Position numbers and translations under genes: made by a program
Assembly: GCA_045628725.1 (NCBI GenBank)
Contig: JAZQPT010000037.1
Location: 1-52,708, forward strand
Origin: JACQGD01 sp045628725
GTDB taxonomy: Bacteria > Patescibacteriota > Saccharimonadia > Saccharimonadales > Saccharimonadaceae
DNA: 52,708 bases
Direction of reading: 5' to 3'
Notes under the pieces: model-generated
Database searches by the model: none
Told to the model about the DNA's origin: nothing
The model's input: the letters and a program-made list of their open reading frames with translations, nothing else
Part shown: one piece after another, positions 1-8,756 of the stretch
Layout of the letters: each line of letters begins with the position of its first letter
Numbering within the stretch: position 1 is the stretch's first letter

Positions 1-1036
1 ATAGCCCGCGGATGTTCTCCGCAAAATGCGGCGCAGACAGTAGCGTCGCCCTGTGCTTTTCAACCGTTTCGAGGTCGAGATGGGTATTCTTCCAGCCATC
101 TGCCTGCTCAAGAACACCCAGTGGGGCCACAGCCGGAGCACGATTGTACTGCAGTTCCATGACGGGCAGTTTAATAAAACCGTCTTTCTGACGCTCCTCC
201 CAGGAAGCATACAACATTTTTGCAAGTGCTTTCTGATCAAGGTTCAACAGCGGTGTCGGGTCATAGCGCAGATCATACACGATAACATTGCCATTCTTGC
301 CGGGCGCCAGTGGAAGGGCAACGGTTGTTTTATTATGTTCGGCATCATACCGGCCACTAGTATAGACAAATGGCTTCTTGTCATCGAGGTTGACTAACTT
401 TTTGACGGCATTCTTTTCACGCATGTCAAATAAGTATTTGAATAGCTGCGGCTGTTTGTCACGGATCAGTTTTGTGACGGCAATTAATGCCTCGACATCA
501 CTCAGTGCGTCGTGGGCCTTCAGGTGATCGATGCCGTTTTCTTTTGTCAGGAGCTCTAGTCGGTTCGTTGCCCGACCTTCACTATCCACCGGCCAGACAA
601 TCCCCTCAGGACGCAGGGCACGCGTCATGCGGACAACGTCCAGTAGATCCCACCGGCCACAGCCATTTTTCCAGCACCATTCATACGGATCGTAAAAGTT
701 CCGCCAGAATAAGTGACGGATAAATTCATCATCAAAACGAATGTTATTAAAACCAATCGCAATCGTTTCGTCCGTGAAGACCTCGCTACAAAGCAGTTTT
801 GAAAATTGAGCTTCTGTATATCCCTCGTCTACTGTCTGTTGCGGAGAAATACCTGTCACCATCAATGCTTCCGGGCTCGGTAACGTATCGTCATTTAACG
901 CCACAAGGATATTGTACGGTTCACCAATCGGGTTAAAATCCGTATCAGTGCGAATACCCGCAAACTGCATAATGCGTGACTCACGCGCATTCAACCCGCT
1001 TGTCTCTAAGTCATAAAAGAAGAATGTTTGTGCCAT
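1..1036 (-). CDS. sbcB: Exodeoxyribonuclease I (ExoI/SbcB-like), 3' end outside window
   Basis: A 345-codon open frame runs from ATG at 1036 off the left edge, so the C-terminal part is missing (the E. coli protein is about 475 aa). Exonuclease I degrades single-stranded DNA 3' to 5' in recombination and mismatch repair. The DEDD-type exonuclease motifs are visible: DLETSG near residue 9 (the D-x-E pair), FNNIRFDDEF with the second Asp, and HDALSDVEA with the last acidic residue. The gene sits 29 nt downstream of the pilin operon on the same strand and has no obvious promoter of its own, so it may be co-transcribed with it. The family call is firm; the symbol is by family resemblance. Confidence 0.9.
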   Translation of the reverse strand, partial: MAQTFFFYDLETSGLNARESRIMQFAGIRTDTDFNPIGEPYNILVALNDDTLPSPEALMVTGISPQQTVDEGYTEAQFSKLLCSEVFTDETIAIGFNNIRFDDEFIRHLFWRNFYDPYEWCWKNGCGRWDLLDVVRMTRALRPEGIVWPVDSEGRATNRLELLTKENGIDHLKAHDALSDVEALIAVTKLIRDKQPQLFKYLFDMREKNAVKKLVNLDDKKPFVYTSGRYDAEHNKTTVALPLAPGKNGNVIVYDLRYDPTPLLNLDQKALAKMLYASWEERQKDGFIKLPVMELQYNRAPAVAPLGVLEQADGWKNTHLDLETVEKHRATLLSAPHFAENIRGL

Positions 1037-1065
1037 ACTTATAGTCCAGTATAGCAGAGAGCTAT

Positions 1066-2688
1066 TTAATATACCTGCTGGTAATCGAGAAGCTTGTAGC
1101 TTGACAGCATCAGGATACCAGTAAACGGTGAGTCGTCGACAACGACCAAACTTTTCGGGGTCGTGTTAATAAGGCACCCAAACGGACTCGCTCCGCACAA
1201 GGACACTGCTAACCCCTCACCGCCAATACCAGCCACGTGTACGCCAGCACCCGTTTCAAAGAAAGTGACTCCGAAGTACGAATAGCCGACAAGCCCGTCG
1301 AGGACGCCGTTTTCGACACTCCGGACCCTTGTAGCGTCATTGACGGACGACGCCCATGTACCACCGAATAAACTACCCATGGATGTCAGGTCTCGATACA
1401 CAGACGCGTACGCTTCAGATGACGATATATTCGCACACGTATCACTTTTCGAGCAACTCGATGAGTTCGCATAATTTTGCGCCCAGAAACTGACGATTCC
1501 CATTGGTGTACCCTGGCTGTTTTTATAAATTCCCGTAGCGGGGTACTCGATATCAATAAGTACTTTTCCATTAACGATAATTCTTGGTTTCCTCGAACCT
1601 GCGTCTTCCGATACGTATATTTTTGAATCTCCGACGATGTTCAGATTTCCGGTAATATATACGTCACCTTTGACGTATACCTTGCAATCGCCAAAGTTCT
1701 TATTACCCCCGTCAATTGTCACGTCTCCATTAATCTTGGTGTTCGGTTCATAGGTTCGCGTAATCGCACCCCCGAACCCTGGACTACATGATGCTGCGTT
1801 GCCGGTAATCGTATTCGTCATTTTTGAAGTAAAGCTTTGCTTGTGGAACTGCATTCTCTGCGATGACGAAACCGTACACCCCGGCTTTAGACCTTCGCCT
1901 ACTGGGCCCGGCAAAATGTTCGTAGCGTCCGTTTGATTGTTGGCACAAACCGTCCCGTAGATACGCGCACCGTTCTGCAGAGTTATCGGCTGACTTCCTG
2001 AGCCGCAGGGCTGTGGCCAGTTAGTCGCATTACCACAGCCGATGTTCCCCACTCTTACCTCCATCGACCTATCGGTGGAACCGAGAATCGCCGTTGTCTG
2101 AGTCATACCGATCTTACCGCGCGAGAAGACGACACCGAGCGTGGTTGTCATCGAACCGAATTGACCCGATGGAGCGAGTGCTACACCTTTTATTCCAATA
2201 CCACCAGAGCCTGCCAGGATATTGCCCTGCGCTGGTACTTCATTCCGCTGCAAAACCACCCGCACTGTACGCTTAGCAGACTCCTGAGACCCCGCTGCAG
2301 CTGTATTGCGGTTATAAATATACCCGGTTGAAGTCACTGCAATAACGCTACCACCGCTATCTGTCACAGTAGTTGAGTACTCCGCACGACCACGTTCAGG
2401 CGTAGAATAAAGGACCTTACGGGCGTTATTTGGATAACCTGAAAAGATGCCCTGCGTATTAAGTTGCGCAACCGTATCGGTAACACCGGCCTCGGCAGCG
2501 TACAATGCGTTAACAACGGAATTATTCTCTGCGGTCTTGGCATATTTACTGGACACCAGCCCGGCAAGAGCCATTGATAAACCAAATAGGATTGTAGCAA
2601 CAACAACCGCAACAACTATCAGATAGCCTTGTTCGCTATCGCGCCGTTGCCTTACTAGCCTCTTATTCGTCTGTTTAAATATATTCAT
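1066..2688 (-). CDS. Large PilX-like minor pilin with C-terminal passenger domain
   Basis: This 540-aa protein has a short basic N-terminus, a hydrophobic helix (about residues 20-48) and the 'ALYAAEAG' motif typical of PilX-type pilus assembly proteins. The E+5 type III signal sequence seen in its neighbours is not clear here. Residues from about 150 on are a Gly/Ser/Thr/Asn-rich, Cys-containing passenger that includes a bactofilin/DUF7305-like stretch (GDVYITGNLNI, then IIVNGKV). The same stretch occurs in the 609-aa protein encoded at 3143-4972. AGGAT precedes the ATG. It is the last gene of the pilin operon, 10 nt after the previous stop. It probably sits at or near the pilus tip; an adhesive role is inference. 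Confidence 0.75.
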   Translation of the reverse strand: MNIFKQTNKRLVRQRRDSEQGYLIVVAVVVATILFGLSMALAGLVSSKYAKTAENNSVVNALYAAEAGVTDTVAQLNTQGIFSGYPNNARKVLYSTPERGRAEYSTTVTDSGGSVIAVTSTGYIYNRNTAAAGSQESAKRTVRVVLQRNEVPAQGNILAGSGGIGIKGVALAPSGQFGSMTTTLGVVFSRGKIGMTQTTAILGSTDRSMEVRVGNIGCGNATNWPQPCGSGSQPITLQNGARIYGTVCANNQTDATNILPGPVGEGLKPGCTVSSSQRMQFHKQSFTSKMTNTITGNAASCSPGFGGAITRTYEPNTKINGDVTIDGGNKNFGDCKVYVKGDVYITGNLNIVGDSKIYVSEDAGSRKPRIIVNGKVLIDIEYPATGIYKNSQGTPMGIVSFWAQNYANSSSCSKSDTCANISSSEAYASVYRDLTSMGSLFGGTWASSVNDATRVRSVENGVLDGLVGYSYFGVTFFETGAGVHVAGIGGEGLAVSLCGASPFGCLINTTPKSLVVVDDSPFTGILMLSSYKLLDYQQVY

Positions 2689-2698
2689 CGTTTTTATC

Positions 2699-3142
2699 CT
2701 ATGGCACTACCGTTACATCTACGTCACCAGCCGAACCACCCCAGCCTGATTTTTTCACTGTAATAATATACTTTTCACACACTGGCTGCGCCGTTGCCGA
2801 GCAGGCGCTGCCATTAGCTGTCGAAGCTTGGTAATCATACAGCGACGTCTTGTTAAATTCGGTTGCTAGGCTCGATTTATTGCGCTCTGTATTCAAATAC
2901 TGAACCACCTGCGCCCGTGTCTGAGGATAGCGTCCCTTGCTGGAATAATACGATGATAGCTCCTGCTTTACCTGCTGCGCGGATGAGACCGCGCTGTCCC
3001 TGGCAACACGGTTCGCACTGCTGGTTATCCAGCTCACACTCACCGCGGCCAAGATTCCAATAACCGCAACTACCACGAGTAGCTCGACGACCGTAAAGCC
3101 ACTCGTCACTCTATTCTTGCTCTTAAAATTTTGGTGAATCAT
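2699..3142 (-). CDS. Type IV pilin-like protein (147 aa)
   Basis: The N-terminus has a type III (prepilin peptidase) signal: basic leader, Gly, then FTVVELLVVVAVIGILAA with Glu at mature position 5. A typical alpha-1 helix follows, then a globular domain with two Cys (about residues 115 and 123) forming a likely D-region disulfide. It is a paralogue of the 131-aa pilin at the head of the operon; both share an '(S/A)TEFNK' segment and similar length. Its ATG directly abuts the stop of the upstream 609-aa gene (no gap), indicating coupled translation. It could be a major-type subunit or a minor pilin; the sequence alone does not decide. Confidence 0.85.
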   Translation of the reverse strand: MIHQNFKSKNRVTSGFTVVELLVVVAVIGILAAVSVSWITSSANRVARDSAVSSAQQVKQELSSYYSSKGRYPQTRAQVVQYLNTERNKSSLATEFNKTSLYDYQASTANGSACSATAQPVCEKYIITVKKSGWGGSAGDVDVTVVP

Positions 3143-4972
3143 CTATAATCCTGCGTTCATCATTATATTCGTATTTGAAACCCATATACGCTGACCTGAA
3201 ACTGCGCCGACTGTCGCGTAATTTTCCATGTACACCTCACCAAAGTATCCGTAGAATGTCGAACCGGATGCACTAACCTGAGAGATCCTGATCGGGGGGG
3301 CTGCACCGCACGCAAGACCTGCCATACAGCTGGAGCCTTGGTAGCTATCGAGTGTCTCCTTTAACTTTGCTGGGGTGGTCGCAGTGCACGAATCACTGTT
3401 AGAACAGGTACTGTCGCTCGAAAAGAAACTAATGAAATACGGTGTTGTGCCTTGACTATTCGGTACAATAGACGCGAGCACACGGGCGTCAATGCGACCG
3501 TTCACCACCACCACTGGACGCACCGCACCGACCGAGTCGGACACAGTCAAGACCGTACGTTCACCAAGCGTAAGATTTCCTTTGATATATACACTCCCCT
3601 CGAGTCGTTGCTTGCAGTTACTATTAGACGAGACATCCCCCGTGTACGTCATGTTCTTGGCAAGTGTCGTTGTCTGCCATTGGTTAGAACATGATACGGA
3701 TGATCCAGCTGCCGTCCCGCCTGTCATCCTGCCTACAAACTCCGCCTTATTAAAGGCCGGCAAATTAACAGTTGGCGCTTCACAACCCAGTCGTAGTCCT
3801 TGCAGACCTCCAAAAGCAACAATACCCGTACTGACCGTTTGACCCGTAGCGCACACTGCACCGTACACGCCTGAATAGGAACCCGTCATGCTGACTGGCT
3901 GCTGGCCGGTACAATATTTAGGGAAGTCGGTTGTGCCGCATGCTATGTTCGCAGCAAATACATTCGCACCCGCACCAGAACTAGGCGGGGAACCACCTGC
4001 AGACGAGTTACCGCCAATACTACCAAACTCCGACGACCTTATCTGTCCCATTACATAAACATCACCCCCAGCAACGTGACCGAATGTGCGCATTATCAAA
4101 CCGCCCGGACCTGCCATCACACCCGGTTCGCCAATATTAATCGACGGTACAGGTGGCGCTGGTTCTTCTGGTGGAACTGTATTGAAACTACCGCGAATCT
4201 GCATGCGCATTGAATTCGCTAACTCAATCGGCTCCCCGCCAGCTACAGGTCCGGATTGAGTAGTAAGTGAAACAGCAACGGCTCGGGCCTGAATAAACCC
4301 GGTATAGTCAGGCACTGGACCATCCTCGCTCAATTTCGTGTTCTGAATTTCACCGCCGCCAACGTTATAATACAGTACCTTAAACGAGTCGGCACCCAGG
4401 CTCGCTTTCAGATTATCAAGCACTTTGATGTCCGAACCCTGGCATCCACCCTGTGGTACCCGAGAGCAGGTCGTGGTACTCGCAACATTATTCGGATACA
4501 CCGATGTCGGTACCGCAACTGTCCGTCGATACAGGGCATTATTATACACGTAATAAATAATGGTATTTTTACTACCCGCGGCGTAATCAGCATCTGTATA
4601 GATTGGATTACCGGCACTATCAACAGGTGTCTGATTAATAATTAATCTATTAGAACCTATGCGCCACGTATGGTTGTTGCTTGGATCTGAGTCAGGACCG
4701 GGCACATTGGCATATTCCCCCATTAATGACGTAGGCGCATTCGGATCAGCAATCGTGTTATATACTGCAATATTAGTACCTTTTCGCACGTCGTCGTTGA
4801 TGCGCTCGAGGGCATTTTGGAGATTTGTCGCCATCTCGTTACGCATTTGCGTCCTTGGACCTTGCTGCAGGAACACCGCAAACATTGCCACTATCGACAC
4901 GATCAGTATCGACGAAACACCGATACCCACCATCAACTCGACAATAGTAAACCCTAGATTGCTCCGATTCAT
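3143..4972 (-). CDS. Very large PilW-like minor pilin with C-terminal passenger domain
   Basis: This 609-aa protein begins with a type III signal (Gly then FTIVELMVGIGVSSILIVS, Glu at +5), followed by a PilW-like pilin region to about residue 260. A Pro-rich linker (EEPAPPVPS) and a passenger domain of about 330 residues follow. The passenger carries the 'NI.CG...P..C..G.QP' and 'VYGAVCA' Cys patterns and the SVYIKGNLTLG strand repeats also found in the 540-aa operon partner. Usual PilW-like proteins are roughly half this size. The ATG overlaps the upstream stop as ATGA, and AGGAGG lies inside the end of the upstream gene. The likely role is a pilus-tip or priming component that presents the passenger outside. 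Confidence 0.8.
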   Translation of the reverse strand: MNRSNLGFTIVELMVGIGVSSILIVSIVAMFAVFLQQGPRTQMRNEMATNLQNALERINDDVRKGTNIAVYNTIADPNAPTSLMGEYANVPGPDSDPSNNHTWRIGSNRLIINQTPVDSAGNPIYTDADYAAGSKNTIIYYVYNNALYRRTVAVPTSVYPNNVASTTTCSRVPQGGCQGSDIKVLDNLKASLGADSFKVLYYNVGGGEIQNTKLSEDGPVPDYTGFIQARAVAVSLTTQSGPVAGGEPIELANSMRMQIRGSFNTVPPEEPAPPVPSINIGEPGVMAGPGGLIMRTFGHVAGGDVYVMGQIRSSEFGSIGGNSSAGGSPPSSGAGANVFAANIACGTTDFPKYCTGQQPVSMTGSYSGVYGAVCATGQTVSTGIVAFGGLQGLRLGCEAPTVNLPAFNKAEFVGRMTGGTAAGSSVSCSNQWQTTTLAKNMTYTGDVSSNSNCKQRLEGSVYIKGNLTLGERTVLTVSDSVGAVRPVVVVNGRIDARVLASIVPNSQGTTPYFISFFSSDSTCSNSDSCTATTPAKLKETLDSYQGSSCMAGLACGAAPPIRISQVSASGSTFYGYFGEVYMENYATVGAVSGQRIWVSNTNIMMNAGL

Positions 4973-5382
4973 TGTGTTATTCCTCCTGGGGCAATAACTC
5001 CCGTCACATACACGTGACGCTGGTACGTCCCAACGTCAAACTTAACATCAACCGATAATACCTTATGTTCATCATCTATGGGTCCCTGGCTAACCTGCAA
5101 TAAAGCGATGCCACTCGGCAGGCTACTCGGTAGCATACTAGATATATCATAGGGCTCCGTGCGGATATCGTATGTATTGTATTGCCCGTTTCTCAATTCC
5201 TCGATGATACGCTGGCCGGCGGTACTCGCCATGTCATAATAACGTTCATTACGCTGAACCTGTTGAATTGCACCGAACCCTGTCGTTGCAAGCCCGATTA
5301 CAATCGCAAACAACACCGTTGCAACAATCAGTTCAATAATCGTAAAACCCTGCTGTTGATATTTGCGCTGTCGTGCCTGCAT
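4969..5382 (-). CDS. PilV/GspI-like minor pilin (137 aa)
   Basis: A basic leader ending in QQG is followed by FTIIELIVATVLFAIVIG, a class III prepilin signal with Glu at mature position 5. The rest is a short globular domain without Cys. The size and signal resemble PilV/GspI minor pseudopilins, which together with PilW- and PilX-like proteins prime pilus assembly. It overlaps the 609-aa gene by 4 nt and follows the 131-aa pilin gene by 16 nt. The assignment to the PilV position rests on operon order and size, not on a specific motif. Confidence 0.8.
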   Translation of the reverse strand: MQARQRKYQQQGFTIIELIVATVLFAIVIGLATTGFGAIQQVQRNERYYDMASTAGQRIIEELRNGQYNTYDIRTEPYDISSMLPSSLPSGIALLQVSQGPIDDEHKVLSVDVKFDVGTYQRHVYVTGVIAPGGITQ

Positions 5383-5398
5383 ATTTTATACGTTCAGA

Positions 5399-5794
5399 CT
5401 AATTCGTAATCACAAGATTGGAATCAGAAGAGGCGCCCTTCCATTTATCCTTAGTAACCGTAATCGTAAATCCTTGGCATGAATTAGTACAGGCATACAC
5501 ATAGTCAGGTTTATTGAATTCCGTCGAGAGCGCACCGCCACCAACAGCGTTAAGGTAAGTCATCACAGCCGGCTTATCAGCAGGATAAGCACTGCGGTCA
5601 GTGAAGTATTCACCTAGCTTCAGTTTGACCTGCGAAGCATACGATTCATAATTACTTTTGTTTGCCCTGTTCTGAGTCCCCGTATACGAAACAATCGCAA
5701 TCGATGCCAAGATACCTATAATCGAGATAACGACGATAAGTTCGACGATTGTGAAACCCCTGAGATTCTTTTTACTGCGCGTCAATTGATTCAT
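5399..5794 (-). CDS. Type IV pilin-like protein, first gene of pilin operon (131 aa)
   Basis: The class III signal is textbook: basic leader, Arg-Gly, then FTIVELIVVISIIGILASIA with Glu at +5. The globular part ends with a small Cys loop (ACTNSC). Length and layout fit a type IVa-like pilin subunit. It is the promoter-proximal gene of the operon running 5794 to 1066, with a -35/-10 promoter about 45-74 nt upstream and a GAAGGG ribosome-binding site 6 nt before the ATG. The motor, platform and prepilin peptidase genes are not in this window. In Saccharibacteria, type IV pili are known to support host attachment and twitching; applying that here is inference. Confidence 0.87.
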   Translation of the reverse strand: MNQLTRSKKNLRGFTIVELIVVISIIGILASIAIVSYTGTQNRANKSNYESYASQVKLKLGEYFTDRSAYPADKPAVMTYLNAVGGGALSTEFNKPDYVYACTNSCQGFTITVTKDKWKGASSDSNLVITN

Positions 5795-5839
5795 GGATGC
5801 CCTTCATTAAATGCGTAACATAAGCGCGTTGCTTATTCC

Positions 5840-5868
5840 ATCATACAGAGTTCCATGGAGACCGTCAA
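5840..5868 (-). promoter_or_regulatory. Promoter of the pilin operon
   Basis: On the minus strand TTGACG (5868-5863), a 17-nt spacer and TATGAT (5845-5840) form a good sigma-70-type promoter. The predicted start near 5833 gives a leader of about 40 nt carrying a ribosome-binding site. This differs from the neighbouring obg gene, which looks leaderless. Confidence 0.7.
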
Positions 5869-5881
5869 TATAGCGAGGTAA

Positions 5882-7168
5882 CTACTGTTCCAGTAGTGTA
5901 AATTCGCTGACGCCAATTCGTATCACACTATCACCAACTGCGCCTTTGCGACTAAGTTCGTGCGTAATGTTTAGTTTCTTCATAATGTCACGTAGTCGGT
6001 TGACGTTTTCAAATCCGTCAAAGTTAGTTCGACGAGCAAATTTCTCGATTTTTTCACCGCGCACGATATATACTTTTTTAGTTTCATCATATTCTACTGT
6101 CCAGCTGGCTGCTTTTTCAGCATCACCGATTGTAATGACGAGTAGTTCATCATCGGCATCTTCGACGACAGCTTCTTTTATGCGACGGTTCTCGGTAACG
6201 GTGTCTCGTAGTTCACGTAGTAGTTCTTTGAGTCCAACGTGCGCCGCAGACGAGATGACAAATATCTTTGCATCAGGTGCAACTACTTGCAGTGTGTCTT
6301 TTTGCATTTGAATAATGTCAACATCCAGTCCTTCTGTTTTCGTCAAAGCAATAATCTCTGGTCGATCGGTCAGCTCTGTGCTGTATCCAGCAAGTTCATG
6401 GCGGATCGTTTCGTAATCAGCCGCGATATCGTTGCTATATACATCGATAAGGTGCAATAGTACGGCTGTACGTTCGACGTGTCGCAGGAATGCATCGCCT
6501 AGTCCTTTTCCTTCACTCGCGCCTTCGATAAGACCTGGAATGTCGGCAATCAGCAAGCTGCTTTCATCGATATCTGCAACACCAAGGTTCGGCGTCAGTG
6601 TCGTAAAGGCATAGTCAGCGATTTCTGGTCGCGCATTGCTGACAACAGACAGGAATGTTGACTTACCAGCATTTGGAAATCCAACTAATCCAACGTCAGC
6701 AAGTAGCTTCAGTTCAAGCTCGGCTTCGAAAGCGTCGCCCATTTCACCTAATTCTGCAATTCGAGGTGTCTGTCGAACAGATGATTTAAAGTGGGCGTTA
6801 CCGAATCCACCGTCGCCGCCACGTGCGATAACATGTCGTTCGCCGTTCTCGGTCAAATCAGCGATGACATTTCCGTCACGCTTTACGAGTGTACCCATAG
6901 GGACAGCTACAACCAAGCTTTCACCAGAACGTCCGCGCTTGTTTTGCTTGCTTCCCTTTTCGCCGTGTTTTGCCTTTAGCTCTGGCTTGAAGCGAAAGTC
7001 AATCAAGGTGTTTAGATTTTCCGTTGCTTCAAAGATAACATCGCCACCCTTACCGCCGTCGCCGCCGTCTGGGCCACCTTTATCAATGTAGATTTCATGC
7101 CGAAAACTGACGGCTCCATTGCCGCCTCGTCCTGCTGCGATGGTTACTTTTGCTGTATCGACAAACAT
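5882..7168 (-). CDS. obg: GTPase Obg/CgtA
   Basis: This 428-aa protein has all three Obg parts: the Gly-rich Obg fold (residues 1 to about 158), the G domain with P-loop GFPNAGKS, switch region and DIPGLIEGAS, and a C-terminal OCT domain (last 90 residues). Obg is an essential ribosome-associated GTPase in 50S maturation and stress control. The ATG at 7168 is set by the conserved N-terminal MFVDTAKV. A TATAAT box ends only 9 nt upstream, so the mRNA is predicted to have almost no leader. It is transcribed from its own promoter, after the terminator of the LysM-CHAP gene. Confidence 0.97.
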   Translation of the reverse strand: MFVDTAKVTIAAGRGGNGAVSFRHEIYIDKGGPDGGDGGKGGDVIFEATENLNTLIDFRFKPELKAKHGEKGSKQNKRGRSGESLVVAVPMGTLVKRDGNVIADLTENGERHVIARGGDGGFGNAHFKSSVRQTPRIAELGEMGDAFEAELELKLLADVGLVGFPNAGKSTFLSVVSNARPEIADYAFTTLTPNLGVADIDESSLLIADIPGLIEGASEGKGLGDAFLRHVERTAVLLHLIDVYSNDIAADYETIRHELAGYSTELTDRPEIIALTKTEGLDVDIIQMQKDTLQVVAPDAKIFVISSAAHVGLKELLRELRDTVTENRRIKEAVVEDADDELLVITIGDAEKAASWTVEYDETKKVYIVRGEKIEKFARRTNFDGFENVNRLRDIMKKLNITHELSRKGAVGDSVIRIGVSEFTLLEQ

Positions 7169-7177
7169 ATTACTTTT

Positions 7178-7186
7178 ATTATAGCA
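7178..7186 (-). promoter_or_regulatory. Extended -10 promoter of obg (leaderless)
   Basis: TGCTATAAT (7186-7178) lies 9 nt before the obg ATG, so transcription should begin within a few nt of the start codon. Its upstream side overlaps the terminator stem of the preceding gene, so no separate -35 element is expected. Confidence 0.7.
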
Positions 7187-7218
7187 AAATCTCCTCTAAA
7201 TTAACAGAGGAGATTTTG
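7185..7218 (-). terminator. Intrinsic terminator after the LysM-CHAP gene
   Basis: A 13-bp perfect inverted repeat (arms 7185-7197 and 7206-7218, 8-nt loop) starts 21 nt after the stop codon at 7240 and ends in a TTTT run on the minus strand. It directly abuts the -10 box of obg. Confidence 0.85.
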
Positions 7219-7239
7219 ACATTTTATTATCTATATTTT

Positions 7240-8418
7240 CTAGTGAATATATTGATAAGATGATGCTTGACCAGCTGGGATCGTACGGTGGTTTACAATA
7301 CCGAACCCGCCGTATGCATAATTGTTCATTTCACTGATAGTAATATCGCCGTTTGCTGCAACGCTTTCGACAACACCAACGTGACCAAAGTATCCAGCAG
7401 TGTCTACTAGTACAGCTCCACGAAGTGGTGTACGGTTAACAGTCACGCCTGATGATCGAGCGTACACGGCCCAAGTATTCGCGTTACCCCAGAAACTACC
7501 CACAGGGCGACCCATTTGAGCACGACGTTCGTATGCATACCACGTACAGTTACCCCAAGCATATTTATTGCCTACAGATGCACTTGATATACCTGAATTG
7601 ACGCGGTACCCTGATCCACCGTCGTATGAACTACCACTACGGCTTGGGGCAACAGGGGCTTGATATCCTGGACGCTGCGTTTCTGGCAGTACTCCACCAG
7701 GAATAACGATTTGCTTTCCGGCAATAATACCGCTCTCAAGGTCATTAAACGATATGACGCGGTTTTTGTCTGCAGTATAAGTAGAGGCTACGCTATCGGG
7801 CGTATCACCTTGCTTTAATGTGTATACAACGCCGTCAACAGGCGGGATAGTCAGGTTTTTACCTGCATCTAATGTATCTGCGGCAAGATTGTTAGCCCAG
7901 CGGATAGTATCTGCCGAAAGACCATGCGCAGAGGCAACTGATTGAACTGTATCACCTTGTTTAGAGATGTACGTGCTTATTTCACGACTTGCAGCAGTCG
8001 GCTGAATAATCTGAGGCTTGCTAATTGCCGTCTCTGACGTCTGCGCAAGCTCAGTCTTTGCCGCCAGCGACACAGACAAGTTGGCAACGTTGTTTGCAAC
8101 TGACATATTTGTCTGCTCAGCTAGGTTTGCTGCGACATCAGTTGCCATAATTTCATCGACTGACGGTGAACCAGCGGTGGCAATAGGCGCTGTTTGAGGA
8201 GTTTGGCTTACCGAAGCCGCCTCGATTGACTGAGGTGGCTTGTATCCAACGGCAATGATCGAAATAATAAGAACAAATGAACCTACATAAGCGGCTAATA
8301 CGCTTAATTTAGGGGTTGTTTTCTTTTTACGGGTGTTTGTCTTGCGGGCTAGGACTTGTTGTCGTAGCTCATCATTTGACGCCTGTAGGGCATCACCCGA
8401 ATTGTTTTGATTACGAAT
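7240..8418 (-). CDS. LysM-CHAP cell-wall hydrolase, probable ATT start
   Basis: A membrane-anchored peptidoglycan amidase/endopeptidase. The order is a basic N-terminus, one TM segment (about residues 46-64), a Ser/Thr/Pro-rich linker, two LysM repeats (QGDTVQSVASAHGL and QGDTPDSVASTY regions) and a C-terminal CHAP domain with catalytic Cys in NCTWYAY and His in GHVGVVE. The first ATG (8148) would remove the TM segment and basic N-terminus. The frame stays open to 8454, but no ATG, GTG or TTG occurs in that stretch. ATT at 8418 follows AGGAGA with a 6-nt spacer and is the best start, giving 392 aa. Own promoter and terminator flank it. The domain call is firm; the start is inferred. Confidence 0.85.
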   Translation of the reverse strand: MRNQNNSGDALQASNDELRQQVLARKTNTRKKKTTPKLSVLAAYVGSFVLIISIIAVGYKPPQSIEAASVSQTPQTAPIATAGSPSVDEIMATDVAANLAEQTNMSVANNVANLSVSLAAKTELAQTSETAISKPQIIQPTAASREISTYISKQGDTVQSVASAHGLSADTIRWANNLAADTLDAGKNLTIPPVDGVVYTLKQGDTPDSVASTYTADKNRVISFNDLESGIIAGKQIVIPGGVLPETQRPGYQAPVAPSRSGSSYDGGSGYRVNSGISSASVGNKYAWGNCTWYAYERRAQMGRPVGSFWGNANTWAVYARSSGVTVNRTPLRGAVLVDTAGYFGHVGVVESVAANGDITISEMNNYAYGGFGIVNHRTIPAGQASSYQYIH

Positions 8419-8676
8419 TACTGTTCTCCTGCCACCAATATTGCTATAGGGGCGCTACCTTACTTTGTCTTTCTTCTCGCTATCTCGCAAATAGACAGAG
8501 GGAACGGGGTACGTTCGACCGATTTCTCGTTAATTAGTATTAGGTTTGAAAATGTTCATTTCGGTACCCGTGCGACATTTGTCGGTAGGCGCATTTGGTT
8601 GTTTGTGTTCCACTTGTTCTACACAATCGTCATTATTTTGACTAATCCTGTACTGTGGCAAACTCACAAATGTGCT
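8419..8676 (-). promoter_or_regulatory. Long 5' leader of the LysM-CHAP gene
   Basis: From the promoter's predicted start (about 8676) to the ATT start there are roughly 258 nt with no convincing gene. On the minus strand the leader has complementary GGGTAC/GTACCC and ACCGA/TCGGT segments enclosing a smaller AAATGAACATTT hairpin, so a folded element is possible. No known riboswitch core could be matched by eye. The plus-strand open frames here are not supported. Confidence 0.45.
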
Positions 8677-8683
8677 GTATGTA

Positions 8684-8712
8684 ATTATATAGACTATTGC
8701 TTAATATGTCAA
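8684..8712 (-). promoter_or_regulatory. Consensus promoter for the LysM-CHAP gene
   Basis: A perfect TTGACA (8712-8707), 17-nt spacer, perfect TATAAT (8689-8684) on the minus strand. It is one of the strongest promoters in the window, which argues that the long leader downstream is real transcript. Confidence 0.85.
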
Positions 8713-8756
8713 TATATTTTTTAACATACTCTTTTTGTCAAATTTTTAAGGTTTAG

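Noticed and set aside
8419..8676. c-di-AMP (ydaO-type) riboswitch ahead of the cell-wall hydrolase
   Set aside because: Function would fit, but I could not match the conserved core sequence; kept only as an unidentified leader.
8316..8724. Plus-strand open frames across the LysM-CHAP leader
   Set aside because: They lie opposite a perfect promoter and a conserved N-terminal coding region, and show no protein-like composition or ribosome-binding site.
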